The notes: generated by a model from the letters alone, not told the origin. A DNA stretch of 28,273 nt from UBA2450 sp045226015 (GCA_045226015.1 JBGVBY010000007.1:1-28273); one strand, 5' to 3'. Shown: positions 15,197-24,160, numbered from the stretch's first letter. Made by a program: numbers and translations.

Positions 15197-15787
15197 ATGA
15201 AAAAATTACTATTTTTACCACTATTACTATTAGCGTTTACGAGCTGTGGAAAAGAACCAGATGCACCATTACCTCCACTTAATCCAGAAAAGACTTATTA
15301 CGCAGTTCAACTAACAGCCGCTAATTCGACAATTACAGAAGAAGATTCTGTTGGAATTACCACTATTACTTTAGAAGCGTCATTATATTACGCTCCAGAA
15401 GTTCCTGAAGAATCTGAACTCATGCCATTAAAAGCAGAAGAGCCTGTCACCTACACATTTGAAATTGGTCCAGCGGCTTATTTAGGCACATCAAAAAGTG
15501 GGGTTTCTGAAATTCAATTAAAAGAATTAAATTACATTAGAAGCGTGAGCAATTACAAAGTTGATAGAATTTGTGTTGATTATTTCGGAGCAAAAGGATT
15601 AAAACACTCTGTTAATAACACCATCGGTGAACTTGAGGGATCAACAAGCCAATTAGCAACCTTAGATCCAAATGATGGAGGAGAAGTTATGGATTATCCA
15701 ATATTAGATACATATTGGAATGTTGCCCATAACGGAAGTGGCAAATGCGCTAGTATTTACGCTATCACTGTTATTTTTGAAAAATAA
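15197..15787 (+). CDS. Small secreted lipoprotein of unknown function (196 aa)
   Basis: The signal peptide MKKLLFLPLLLLAFTSC places the lipidated Cys at 17. A Pro-rich linker (PDAPLPPLNPEK) leads to a beta-rich domain without recognised motifs. The start is set by AAGGAG six nt before the ATG at 15197; an in-frame upstream ATG at 15176 lacks a ribosome site and would spoil the signal peptide. The next gene follows after 54 nt without an obvious terminator, so the two may be one operon. Confidence 0.8.
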   Translation: MKKLLFLPLLLLAFTSCGKEPDAPLPPLNPEKTYYAVQLTAANSTITEEDSVGITTITLEASLYYAPEVPEESELMPLKAEEPVTYTFEIGPAAYLGTSKSGVSEIQLKELNYIRSVSNYKVDRICVDYFGAKGLKHSVNNTIGELEGSTSQLATLDPNDGGEVMDYPILDTYWNVAHNGSGKCASIYAITVIFEK

Positions 15788-15841
15788 AAATCTACAATTC
15801 AGTATTCTATTATTGTAAAATAATTAATTGAGGTTATAGAT

Positions 15842-16507
15842 ATGGAAAAGAAATACAATCCACTTCACATTTTATTTACAGTTTTACTATTTGGTGGTCT
15901 TTGGGGCATAGTCGAAGCTACATTAGGAACAATCTTACATTTAAAGGCTGTTGAGGCTATTGGAATGTATGCTTGTAGCACAACCATTATTGTCCCAATC
16001 GCATATTTCTTAATGGGCGCTTGCTATAGTAGATGTGGCATTGCTAGAAGTTCTATTTATATGGGCATTATGGCCGCTTCTATTAAAGCCATTGTTTGCG
16101 CAGTGTTCCACTTATCATTTAATCCTGTTTATTACATTCTTTTAGAAAGTGCTACTATGGCGGCAGCATTACTTGTTATTAGGCCAAAAGAAATTCTTTC
16201 CTTCAAAGGACTTGGCACATTCATCATTGCCAATACAGCCTATTTAGCGTTAGCAACATTCATTAGAATCGATGTTAGTAATGCATATAGACAAACAATC
16301 ATTAGTAACTTTGAAAAATATACATTTATGTTTAACGCTGTTGCTATTTTATACACATTTGCCTTTGGTGCTTTATTATACGGCATTAAAGTCTTGGCAA
16401 TTAAATATGAATGGAAATTAGATAACGTTAAGAAAGTTATTTATTCCCCTATTACCGCTACCGCAGTTGCCTCAGCAATGGTTGTAGCAACATTCTTACT
16501 AATCTAA
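15842..16507 (+). CDS. Polytopic membrane protein of unknown function (221 aa)
   Basis: Six or seven hydrophobic segments, starting with LHILFTVLLFGGLWGIVEAT (8-27). Size, helix count and the buried WGxxE near the N-terminus resemble small-molecule S-components of ECF transporters, but no substrate motif was recognised, so the function is left open. GAGG lies eight nt before the ATG. A strong terminator follows. The upstream lipoprotein gene may be co-transcribed. Confidence 0.75.
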   Translation: MEKKYNPLHILFTVLLFGGLWGIVEATLGTILHLKAVEAIGMYACSTTIIVPIAYFLMGACYSRCGIARSSIYMGIMAASIKAIVCAVFHLSFNPVYYILLESATMAAALLVIRPKEILSFKGLGTFIIANTAYLALATFIRIDVSNAYRQTIISNFEKYTFMFNAVAILYTFAFGALLYGIKVLAIKYEWKLDNVKKVIYSPITATAVASAMVVATFLLI

Positions 16508-16526
16508 GAAAAAATATAATATGAAG

Positions 16527-16549
16527 AGTGAGCTTAGCTCACTTTTTTT
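16527..16549 (+). terminator. Terminator after the membrane protein gene
   Basis: Stem AGTGAGC-TTA-GCTCACT is followed by T6-7, 20 nt after the stop codon. It also insulates RNA element B from upstream transcription. Confidence 0.92.
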
Positions 16550-16610
16550 ATTATCAAAAAAGTTAAAATTTCTAACCAAAAAAATCGCATTTTCCTCCTA
16601 TTTAAATAAT

Positions 16611-16752
16611 GAGGGGACAAATATGTCTTCTCTTCCAAAGGTCATGACTAGCAATCATGATTTGAGGAGTGGTCTTTGATAATTTCTTTTGTACTCAAGG
16701 CATGAATTGCTAAGTCGTGTCTTTTGGAAAGTAGAAAGGAGGAAAACAGCTT
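16611..16752 (+). ncRNA. Structured leader RNA of micropeptide B
   Basis: Predicted helices: a 5' hairpin, GAGGGGACA 16611-16619 with TGTCTTCTC 16624-16632 (9 bp with two G-U); P1, TTCCAAA 16633-16639 with TTTGGAA 16723-16729; P2, GGTCATGA 16640-16647 with TCATGATT 16655-16662 and loop CTAGCAA; a helix TTGAG 16662-16666 with CTCAA 16694-16698; P3, GGCATGA 16699-16705 with TCGTGTC 16715-16721. Loop TAGCAA (16649-16654) is fully complementary to TTGCTA (16707-16712) in the P3 loop. The 5' hairpin would mask the start of the 18-codon upstream frame. AATAAT at 16605-16610 may be the -10; no TTGACA-like -35 is seen. Confidence 0.62.
16623..16679 (+). CDS. Possible 18-aa upstream (leader) peptide in element B
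   Basis: The frame is MSSLPKVMTSNHDLRSGL, with GAGGGG six nt before the ATG. A ribosome on it would open P2 and one arm of P1. The equivalent ATG in copy A is followed at once by TGA. The position of the ATG is conserved but the peptide is not, so if used it would act by being translated rather than through its product. It may also be chance. Confidence 0.3.
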   Translation: MSSLPKVMTSNHDLRSGL

Positions 16753-16824
16753 ATGGATTACCTAAGTCTAATCTTAATCCTATTGTGTATCATCCTTAAC
16801 ACAATAAAAGATCACCGTAAGTAG
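16753..16824 (+). CDS. Hydrophobic micropeptide B (23 aa), toxin-like
   Basis: The reading frame is MDYLSLILILLCIILNTI followed by KDHRK: a single Leu/Ile-rich membrane helix with a basic tail. AAGGAGG ends ten nt before the ATG. It is the same length class and layout as micropeptide A, with little identical sequence beyond the pattern (Cys in the helix; x-H-x-x before the stop). The last codons lie in the hairpin GATCACC / GGTGATC. Function is inferred only from similarity of design to type I toxins. Confidence 0.62.
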   Translation: MDYLSLILILLCIILNTIKDHRK

Positions 16825-16830
16825 GTGATC
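16806..16830 (-). terminator. Minus-strand terminator inside the end of micropeptide B
   Basis: On the minus strand, GATCACC-N7-GGTGATC is followed by TTTTATTG. It is also the first hairpin downstream of the protease gene (stop at 16877), so it may simply end that mRNA. Either way, transcripts ending here are antisense to the micropeptide 3' end. Confidence 0.55.
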
Positions 16831-16876
16831 CAACATCTACTAATAAAGTAAATTATCTGAGGATAGAAATCAAGAA

Positions 16877-19800
16877 CTAATTATGTCTTTTCTTTTTAAG
16901 AACCAACATAACAGATGTTAAAGAAAGAATAGATAACGCTACAACAAGAATAATTACATTAGAATCTTCGTTATACATATCTTGCAATAAGTTAATCTTA
17001 CTGTTAGAAGAGACAATATAATCTCCACCACTATAAGTGATGGTTTTATTTTGATTAGCGAGCCACGCTAATAATCTTTCTCTAGCGGTAGCAATCACAT
17101 AATCACTAGAATTCATAAATGTACTTCTTTCAGAAGATGTCATATTTCCAAAATAAAATAAGACAACATTAGTTTTACTAGTGCATTGATTAACTGTATC
17201 TTCATACATCACATAGTTTGCGACGTTAAGAGCAGTGTCAGTACCTTTTAAGACAACATTAAAGTTGAAGTTAGAATAATTGCTTGATGATGAAGTTGTT
17301 GAAATCTTAAAGAAGTAATAATTTGTGGTGTTTAAGTTAGCACTATTAAGATTAACCCAAGAGCTTCCATCAACACTGACTTGAAGTAATTCGTCGGTTC
17401 TAGCTCCGCTTTGTCTACCAGATATGTTTAGAACGCTAATAGGGGCACTTAGAGCGACGGCATTATGAATTTCACCTGTTCCCTTACCAAAAGAGAAATA
17501 ACCGCTATAAACGTAGATATTTGTGGCGGAGCAAGTAATTCCTTCAATCACTAAAGAATCATAGCTTGCTTTAGAACTTTCTCCAGTACCAGTAATACCA
17601 GCATTCTTTCCTTTTGTACCTGTCATTTCTTTAGTGGTTGTAGTAGGTGTAACATAGTTAGTTCTAGAAACACTGACATCAAAAGAAGTAGATTTGCCTG
17701 CGTAATTAATAACAAATGTTTTTACTTTAGACGAACCACCACTAGGAGCGTCACTATATGTAAACATATAATCACTAAATTCAAAGTCAGTTGGATGTGT
17801 AACAGCCCCACTTTCATAGGTGGCGTTTAATGTTAAGTTACTCTTTCTAATAGTCTGTCCAGGAGAAGCAACACTTATCGTAGAAGTAATAGAAATAGAA
17901 TCAATCTCGTCAACCTTAACTAAAACATCAAATGTTGTTGTTAATGGACTTGGATCACTAGATGTTGCTAAAGAACCAGTATAAGTAACTGTGACTGTTT
18001 TATTTCCGGCAGTGGCAGTTGAAATCTCGCTTAAAGAGTAATCACTACTCTTAAGAGTAACATTAGGATATTTACTGCTATCAGTGAACGTAGCAGTAAC
18101 TGTGACTTTAGAAGTGTCTAAAGATCCTCCAATAAAGATGTTTCCGCCACTATAAGAAGCTGATAATGAATTAATAATTTTGTCTGATGTATCAATGCTT
18201 TCATAAGAAACGATAATACCATCACACCAGAATGAATTAGCGGTTGATGTAAGAGTTAGTACAATAGTTCCTTCACACTCAAAAGCATCACTTAATAATT
18301 CATACTCTTTATAACTTGCTGTTAAATCACTAGAACTGTAGGTAGTCTTTGGCAAAGTAACTGAATCTCCATCATTGGTTAAGGAAACTGTACCAGAACC
18401 ACTACTACTATTTTTATGTAATCTAGCCTTAAGGCTAGTTATTGAATATCCTGAATAACCAGTTAATGTCCAAGTTTCTTTTTTACCATTTGTCATTTGG
18501 TCGTTGTTATTTGAACCATTATTATTAAATGAAACGGTTGATCCGGTTGGAGCGGTTCCACTAGTAGAAGCAGAAGATTTACCTGTTACGGTATAAGTAA
18601 CTGTTCCACTTTCACTAGGAGTAGATCCAGATGTAACAGTTAATTGATAAGAAGTAGTTTTAGTAGTTCCTTCATATGTATAACTAACAGTGACTGTGTA
18701 TTGACCCGCTACACTCATATTATATCCAGTAAACGAAGCTGAATTTGTAACATCAGCTGACGAAGAATCACTATAATGAGCGGTGACAGTCCCTCCAAAA
18801 GAGAACGCTGAATTTATAGGAAGTGATGTTGTTTGTCCACTAATAGAAATAGAACTTAAAGTTTTAGGAGTTGAATCAGTAACAGTAACCGTACAAGATC
18901 CACTCTTAGAAGTATCAACAGTTGACGTTGCTGTAATTGTTGTAGTTCCTACTGCAATAGCAGTAACTGTTCCATTACTAACAGTAGCAACATTTGTGTC
19001 ACTACTATTCCAAGTCACTGTTTGAGCAGGACTATTTGTGCCGTTAACAGTGGCACTTAAATTACCCACTGTTGTTCCATTTAAATCTAAAGATAGGCTA
19101 CTAGGAGAAATGGTAACACCACTAACTGTTGGAGTTGGTGAAGATGAATCATATGTATAGTTAACAACCATATAATTGATTCTGACTTGACTACTAACAC
19201 GGAAACTCATAGCTGTTGTTCCACTTGTAGGAGTTAAAGTAACAACTTGACCAGATAAAGATGAAGAACAGTTTGTAAATGTAGCAGTATTTAATCCGGC
19301 AGCGTATCCAGTGCTATCGCAAGTAGCAACAATCGATGTAATCGTGTAATTAGTTTTAGGAGTGAAAGTCATTGAATGTGCTGCATACACTCTCATTTCG
19401 TCATATGAGTTAGAAATGCTATTAGACGAAGTGTTCTTATCCCAAGAAACATCAAAAGCAGAACATGTTGTTGTTACTTGGGTTGTACCTGTATTGAAAT
19501 ATATATCACCACTTTGATAATAAGTTGATGCAGTTCTTGCAGTTATTCTTTGAGAACCAGGTACTATACTTGGAGAAGCAACAGTAACTTCTAATTCTGC
19601 ATAGCCATTACCAGAAGCAGCCATTATTTCTATTGTTGTAGTACCTTCTCCAACTGCAGTTATCTCCCCAGTATAGAAGTCAACTGTGCAAATAGAATCG
19701 TCATCAGAAGCAAACATAAATATCCTGTCCGCATTAGAAGGACTCACAGTTAAAGTAGGAGCAATTTCATAAGTATCACCTATTTCAAGTTCAATAGAAC

Positions 19801-21349
19801 TTGGATTAACTGTAATTGAGTTACATGCGATACCCGCAGAAACTGTTACAGGAATAGTAACTTCGTCGGTTTGATTATTTTTAGTAGCGGTTACAGTAAG
19901 AGTGGTTGTTCCACTTGCTACACCAGTAACAAGACCACTATTAGAGACAGTAGCAATATTTGTGTTAGCAATAGAATATGTAACATTTCCAATAGAGGAA
20001 ACGATATCGATTTGTTTTTGTTCTCCTATAGAAATATCGACACTTGATTGCGCGATATCAATAAATGGATCATCAATTCCTAATAGGTTACCAATATTAA
20101 TTCTTCCGTTAGATATATTGGATGGGCCGTTATCTGAGCAACCGCTATACATACTAGATGGGACGTTTTTAGATGAATACACTCCAATATCACTAGCGGT
20201 ACTTTGTAATTCACTTAAAAATTGATCAGGAGTGCCATTTGGATATTTTTGTTTCCATAAGCACGCTGCAGCAGCAACAATAGGAGAAGAGAATGACGTT
20301 CCTTGAGTGTTGTTATAACTATGGGAAGGGCTATTCTCTGTTCCACTAATTCCAGCAGCGTATACATAGCCTGGTGCTAATATATCAACATTTACTTCAC
20401 CGGTTTGACTTGTACTAACATAGTTAGTAAATGGAGCGAGTTTACTCGCATCATTTCTATATAAACCTCCAACTCCAATAACGTAATCCGAACATGCTGG
20501 ATATGATTTATGATATGTTGCATGATTTCCAGCAGCGGCTACCACAATAATACCTGCGTTATGTGCGGCTTGAGTCATTGGGTTTAAGACGGTTGCGATA
20601 CTTGATACTTGATAATCGGTATATCCATTATTTTGAATATTTCCAAGTCCATCAGTAAATACTTCGGCGTACGCTCCAATGGACATGTTAATAACATCTA
20701 CGTTTTGAGATATAGCGTATTCAATCGCGCCATATATAGCAGCAAAAGAGAAATCCATCTTAATGGCCAAAATATCTGCTTCAGGAGCAATACCAACAAC
20801 TCCACCATTATTCATTGGAGCAGCTGCAGTTGTTGATGTATTCGTGCCATGTGTTTGCCAGGAGTAATTACTATTTGAATCAGCCTTCCAATCTTCAGCG
20901 ATACAAGTAGGATCGCTTGAATACTCTTTGTAGTAATAAGTATTACCTACCGCGTAATAATATCTACTTGTAGATAAAATCGCATGAGTTCCATCACTTC
21001 TTGTGTATTCTGGATGGTTATAATCAAAACCATCATCAATAATTGCAATTGTTGTGCCTTTACCAGTAAAACTAGACCAAGTAGACTCTATATCACCTAA
21101 TAAAGATGATGAATGGGAATAATTCTTTTGAGTGTTGTAATAGCTATCAGTAGGAGTTATTAACTTACTAGCTTTTAAAGAGGCAGCAGGGTTATCGAGG
21201 GTGCCTCCATAATATGAATCGATACTAGAAATATAATCGCCTTGGTTTAATTTCTTTTCTTCAACTTTTTTAGTAATGAAAAAAGAGGCTGATGCCACTA
21301 GTAAAAGAGAAAATAAAACGCTAAAAACAAATAAATGCTTTCTTTTCAT
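16877..21349 (-). CDS. Cell-surface subtilisin-like (S8) serine protease with Ig-like repeats
   Basis: 1490 residues. An N-terminal signal or anchor helix (about 5-25) is followed by a short pro-region and an S8 catalytic domain (about 90-420). The triad is complete: Asp105 (AIIDDGFDYNHPE), His167 (WQTHGTNT) and Ser352 (TQGTSFSSP), with oxyanion Asn275 (VVAAAGNHA). Group-2-type bacterial Ig modules follow (about 432-503, 511-590 and 750-835), then a group-4-like Ig module (about 838-915) and further beta domains. The C-terminus has a Cys/Trp-containing helical segment and a membrane helix (about 1464-1484) ending KKKRHN. It is predicted to be exported, tethered to the membrane and to digest extracellular protein. 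It has its own promoter region with an operator-like repeat. Confidence 0.92.
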   Translation of the reverse strand: MKRKHLFVFSVLFSLLLVASASFFITKKVEEKKLNQGDYISSIDSYYGGTLDNPAASLKASKLITPTDSYYNTQKNYSHSSSLLGDIESTWSSFTGKGTTIAIIDDGFDYNHPEYTRSDGTHAILSTSRYYYAVGNTYYYKEYSSDPTCIAEDWKADSNSNYSWQTHGTNTSTTAAAPMNNGGVVGIAPEADILAIKMDFSFAAIYGAIEYAISQNVDVINMSIGAYAEVFTDGLGNIQNNGYTDYQVSSIATVLNPMTQAAHNAGIIVVAAAGNHATYHKSYPACSDYVIGVGGLYRNDASKLAPFTNYVSTSQTGEVNVDILAPGYVYAAGISGTENSPSHSYNNTQGTSFSSPIVAAAACLWKQKYPNGTPDQFLSELQSTASDIGVYSSKNVPSSMYSGCSDNGPSNISNGRINIGNLLGIDDPFIDIAQSSVDISIGEQKQIDIVSSIGNVTYSIANTNIATVSNSGLVTGVASGTTTLTVTATKNNQTDEVTIPVTVSAGIACNSITVNPSSIELEIGDTYEIAPTLTVSPSNADRIFMFASDDDSICTVDFYTGEITAVGEGTTTIEIMAASGNGYAELEVTVASPSIVPGSQRITARTASTYYQSGDIYFNTGTTQVTTTCSAFDVSWDKNTSSNSISNSYDEMRVYAAHSMTFTPKTNYTITSIVATCDSTGYAAGLNTATFTNCSSSLSGQVVTLTPTSGTTAMSFRVSSQVRINYMVVNYTYDSSSPTPTVSGVTISPSSLSLDLNGTTVGNLSATVNGTNSPAQTVTWNSSDTNVATVSNGTVTAIAVGTTTITATSTVDTSKSGSCTVTVTDSTPKTLSSISISGQTTSLPINSAFSFGGTVTAHYSDSSSADVTNSASFTGYNMSVAGQYTVTVSYTYEGTTKTTSYQLTVTSGSTPSESGTVTYTVTGKSSASTSGTAPTGSTVSFNNNGSNNNDQMTNGKKETWTLTGYSGYSITSLKARLHKNSSSGSGTVSLTNDGDSVTLPKTTYSSSDLTASYKEYELLSDAFECEGTIVLTLTSTANSFWCDGIIVSYESIDTSDKIINSLSASYSGGNIFIGGSLDTSKVTVTATFTDSSKYPNVTLKSSDYSLSEISTATAGNKTVTVTYTGSLATSSDPSPLTTTFDVLVKVDEIDSISITSTISVASPGQTIRKSNLTLNATYESGAVTHPTDFEFSDYMFTYSDAPSGGSSKVKTFVINYAGKSTSFDVSVSRTNYVTPTTTTKEMTGTKGKNAGITGTGESSKASYDSLVIEGITCSATNIYVYSGYFSFGKGTGEIHNAVALSAPISVLNISGRQSGARTDELLQVSVDGSSWVNLNSANLNTTNYYFFKISTTSSSSNYSNFNFNVVLKGTDTALNVANYVMYEDTVNQCTSKTNVVLFYFGNMTSSERSTFMNSSDYVIATARERLLAWLANQNKTITYSGGDYIVSSNSKINLLQDMYNEDSNVIILVVALSILSLTSVMLVLKKKRHN

Positions 21350-21374
21350 AATTCAAATCATCTCAAGCAGATAT

Positions 21375-21414
21375 ATTGTAACATTATCGATAAATAATTG
21401 TAACAAACGTTACA
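21375..21414 (-). promoter_or_regulatory. Operator-like repeats in the protease promoter
   Basis: A perfect palindrome TGTAAC-N4-GTTACA (21399-21414), plus a further copy of the half site ATTGTAAC at 21375-21382. The two ATTGTAAC copies (21375, 21397) are 22 bp apart, two helical turns. Read on the minus strand they overlap the best promoter guess (TTACAA, 17 nt, TACAAT). This suggests a dimeric regulator; the regulator is unknown. The site differs by one base in spacing from the TnrA/GlnR consensus. Confidence 0.5.
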
Positions 21415-21440
21415 TTAAGTTAATGATAATATTACACGTA

Positions 21441-21467
21441 TAAAAAAGGTGATACAGAGTATCACCT
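21441..21467 (-). terminator. Terminator of the 867-aa lipoprotein gene
   Basis: On the minus strand, AGGTGATAC-TCT-GTATCACCT is followed by T-rich sequence TTTTTA, about 25 nt after the stop. It separates the lipoprotein from the protease gene. Confidence 0.92.
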
Positions 21468-21492
21468 CTTAATATGAATAATTCAGTTTCTA

Positions 21493-24096
21493 TTAGTAAG
21501 CAAGTGTGCCAACGTATTCAATTTCACCATACCAGAAAGACACATCAAATCCATTAATTTGGAAATCAGTAAGAGTAATAACTGTTCTCTTATTTGTGAC
21601 GATGTTTAAGGTAAGTGTGGTTCCTAGTGTATTAATAATTTTGTAATAATAACCTGGAACTACATATGTCGAACTTTGAGAAGCGGAAACATATTGGACG
21701 CCTTCATCACTATCAAATTCAATACTAGTAAGATCGAGTTCAATGTGTGGAGCAGAATAATATGATTGTTTAACATCTTTTTCTTCGAAAACATGTAAGA
21801 CAAAATTCTTTCCTTCATGAACAATATTATATGTTCCAGCAACTGAGGTGTCATATTCTGGAGCTGGAATCATAAATCCAAATGATCCTTCATCAAATGA
21901 ATATGTAACATAAGTGTATAAATCGAAATCATATGTAAATCTATTAACACATTCATAGTTGGTAAATGTGCCATTAACTAAAGCCGCTGTATGATATTCA
22001 GTTTCAACATTTACGTGGCTTTCTGCTTCACTCTTAGCAACAAAATACATTGGAACGAACGCTTTAACAGTTTCAGATTCACTGTTTTGGAATTCCACTA
22101 CTTTGATATTCCAACCAGATTGAGAATTAGAAACATCAAATTCAACAGAACTAACTTTAGAATCAACAAAGTTATCAAAATTGATGCTTGCTGTGGACAT
22201 TTCTTCAATAGTGTAAATATTTAATAAAGTAGTTTCATAACCATAAATGCAATCCATTAAGATGTTGCTGTCATAAACTTTTTTTACATTAAATGGAGCT
22301 TTGGCGGTATAGACATTGTTAGATTCATCAGTGATATTTACAGTTAAGCAAACAATACCTGCTTTAGAAACATCAATATCAAATGAAACAGTAACGGTTT
22401 CTGGAAGATAATCAAAATCATAGTCGACCTTCATTCCATCATCCTGATATAAATAAACTTCATCAATTGCGTCCATCAAGTATTCATGTATTTCTTGTTC
22501 AGAAGCACCGACTTTAAGTGCTAATTCTCCTTGATAATAATCAAATCTGATAGTAGCGCCGCGTTCACTATATTTAGGAGTGAATGCTTTACCAAGGTTT
22601 TCGGAGATTTCACTACCTAATTCTTGAGCAATAGCCATAACGGAAGAAAGATGCATCATACTAGCTTCATCCATTAAAGATACGATACTAGATAAATGGG
22701 TAGCAATCTTATCTAATGCGTCATATAAATCAACACCGAGTAATGTAGAGAAGTCAGCAATAAGAAGCTTATCCGCTACTGTAAGAGTGCTTAATGCATT
22801 ACGAACGATATTCTTCTTAGAAAGAAGTAAATTCATAAGATATTGTATATTCGATGTGCTAATCGCATTAACAAGTAATGAATATTCAGCTTCAGAGAAT
22901 TGGGCTAATAAGTTATCAACTAATTTACCAACAACAAGAATATGTGATGGAGTTAAAGCATTTAAGTGTTCTAAGAACGCTTCATAAGCCCCTCTAGCTT
23001 CTTCTGAAGTTCTATCATATACACCTTCCATTTCAACTAATGGAAGAACAAAGTTCTTAATAATACTTAAAAGTGTAGCTGCGTTTGTTTGGTCTTTAAG
23101 AAGAATGCTCACTAACGCTCTAAAGTCATAGACACGAAGTTTAGACAATAAAGCCATCGCGCCACTTTCACTATCTGAAGAATAATCATTAATTGGATTG
23201 AAATATGCGAATTTTTGAACATTTTCAGCGAAGGTTAAGTAACCATTATAAAGACTAATGCTTTCTTCTTCCTCGCTAGGAACAACACTATCAAAAATAT
23301 CATAAATATGATCTAAACCAATTGTGAGATCAAGTTGTTCCCACATTCTCACGATACCTAATTGATCTTCAACTGAAATAAGTTCAAGAGCGTCAAACAT
23401 TTCATCTGGGAACATAATTCCAGACGAATAAGAATTCTTATAATAATCTTGTGTGTATTCATCAATATATAGTGATTCGAATTCATTTTTATATGAACTG
23501 ACTATATTAGTGAATTGCTCATCACCTTTAGAGTTAGCAACTTTTTCAAGTTTTTCTAAGTCTGCATAACGAACTGTAGTGATTGAATAATTTGCTAATT
23601 CGTAAACTGGAATTGGCTCAGCATCTTCTTTAAGTTCTAAGAGAATACCTTTCATAGCTCTGAACATATCAACAATTCTGATGTTTTTAGCGCATGTAAT
23701 GAAGGATTCAAGTACCATTGGAATGCTAGAAGCATTTTCGCCTTCGCTTCTAATGAATGTTACGAATTTGATAATCGCATCCATAACTTCAGAAGAGTAT
23801 TTCTTTTCAACTGCGTAGTCTTTTATGAAAGCTTCCATTTCTTCTTGAGTAAGTTCGCTTTCATAAACCTTAAGTAATTGGGTAATCAACTCTTTAGTGT
23901 CTTCCTTAACACCTTCATCCATATCACTTTTTTCAGGTTCAGGTAGTTCTTCAGGAACTTCTGGTTCAGGGATTACAATACCTGGTTGGAAAGGGCTTAC
24001 TGGAGCATTTTCATCTCCACTGCCTCCACAACTAGAAAAAAGTAAAGATGTTGCTAAAAACAAACCAGCAACAATACGTTTAGATTTTCTTTTCAT
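21493..24096 (-). CDS. Large secreted lipoprotein of unknown function (867 aa)
   Basis: Not recognised. The lipoprotein signal ends FSSC with Cys23, followed by a Pro/Glu-rich spacer (about 31-57; PEPEVPEELPEPEK). Residues about 60-540 look almost entirely alpha-helical, with short regular Leu/Ile-rich helices and no coiled-coil heptads, while about 560-867 are beta-rich and Tyr/Ser/Thr-rich. No catalytic motif was found. The architecture (lipid anchor, stalk, helical solenoid-like body, beta tip) suggests a surface-exposed binding protein, but this is inference from shape only. AGAGG precedes the ATG. It is a single-gene unit with strong promoter and terminator. Confidence 0.8.
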   Translation of the reverse strand: MKRKSKRIVAGLFLATSLLFSSCGGSGDENAPVSPFQPGIVIPEPEVPEELPEPEKSDMDEGVKEDTKELITQLLKVYESELTQEEMEAFIKDYAVEKKYSSEVMDAIIKFVTFIRSEGENASSIPMVLESFITCAKNIRIVDMFRAMKGILLELKEDAEPIPVYELANYSITTVRYADLEKLEKVANSKGDEQFTNIVSSYKNEFESLYIDEYTQDYYKNSYSSGIMFPDEMFDALELISVEDQLGIVRMWEQLDLTIGLDHIYDIFDSVVPSEEEESISLYNGYLTFAENVQKFAYFNPINDYSSDSESGAMALLSKLRVYDFRALVSILLKDQTNAATLLSIIKNFVLPLVEMEGVYDRTSEEARGAYEAFLEHLNALTPSHILVVGKLVDNLLAQFSEAEYSLLVNAISTSNIQYLMNLLLSKKNIVRNALSTLTVADKLLIADFSTLLGVDLYDALDKIATHLSSIVSLMDEASMMHLSSVMAIAQELGSEISENLGKAFTPKYSERGATIRFDYYQGELALKVGASEQEIHEYLMDAIDEVYLYQDDGMKVDYDFDYLPETVTVSFDIDVSKAGIVCLTVNITDESNNVYTAKAPFNVKKVYDSNILMDCIYGYETTLLNIYTIEEMSTASINFDNFVDSKVSSVEFDVSNSQSGWNIKVVEFQNSESETVKAFVPMYFVAKSEAESHVNVETEYHTAALVNGTFTNYECVNRFTYDFDLYTYVTYSFDEGSFGFMIPAPEYDTSVAGTYNIVHEGKNFVLHVFEEKDVKQSYYSAPHIELDLTSIEFDSDEGVQYVSASQSSTYVVPGYYYKIINTLGTTLTLNIVTNKRTVITLTDFQINGFDVSFWYGEIEYVGTLAY

Positions 24097-24123
24097 TTTA
24101 CAAATACCTCTGTAACTAATTTA

Positions 24124-24152
24124 AGTATAGTCAATACATACATACGTGTAAA
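24124..24152 (-). promoter_or_regulatory. Promoter of the 867-aa lipoprotein gene, with overlapping palindrome
   Basis: On the minus strand, TTTACA, 17 nt, TATACT (24124-24129), each one base off consensus. The palindrome GTGTA-AA-TACAC (24146-24157) covers the -35 and could be an operator. Confidence 0.78.
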
Positions 24153-24160
24153 TACACATA

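Larger units (their letters stand above)
16577..16870 (+). repeat. Copy B of the duplicated RNA-plus-micropeptide unit
   Basis: Collinear with copy A (9041-9350) from AAAAAATC through the micropeptide and its terminal hairpin to the AGTAAA stretch. The order of all shared blocks is kept, while about half the positions in between differ. The rest of 16508-16876 contains only the terminator of the preceding gene and a short AT-rich spacer. Confidence 0.75.

Noticed and set aside
18783..20225. Plus-strand frames antisense to the protease gene (18783-19025, 19902-20225)
   Set aside because: Val/Thr/Pro-rich low-complexity translations that mirror the Ser/Thr-rich coding strand, with no ribosome sites.
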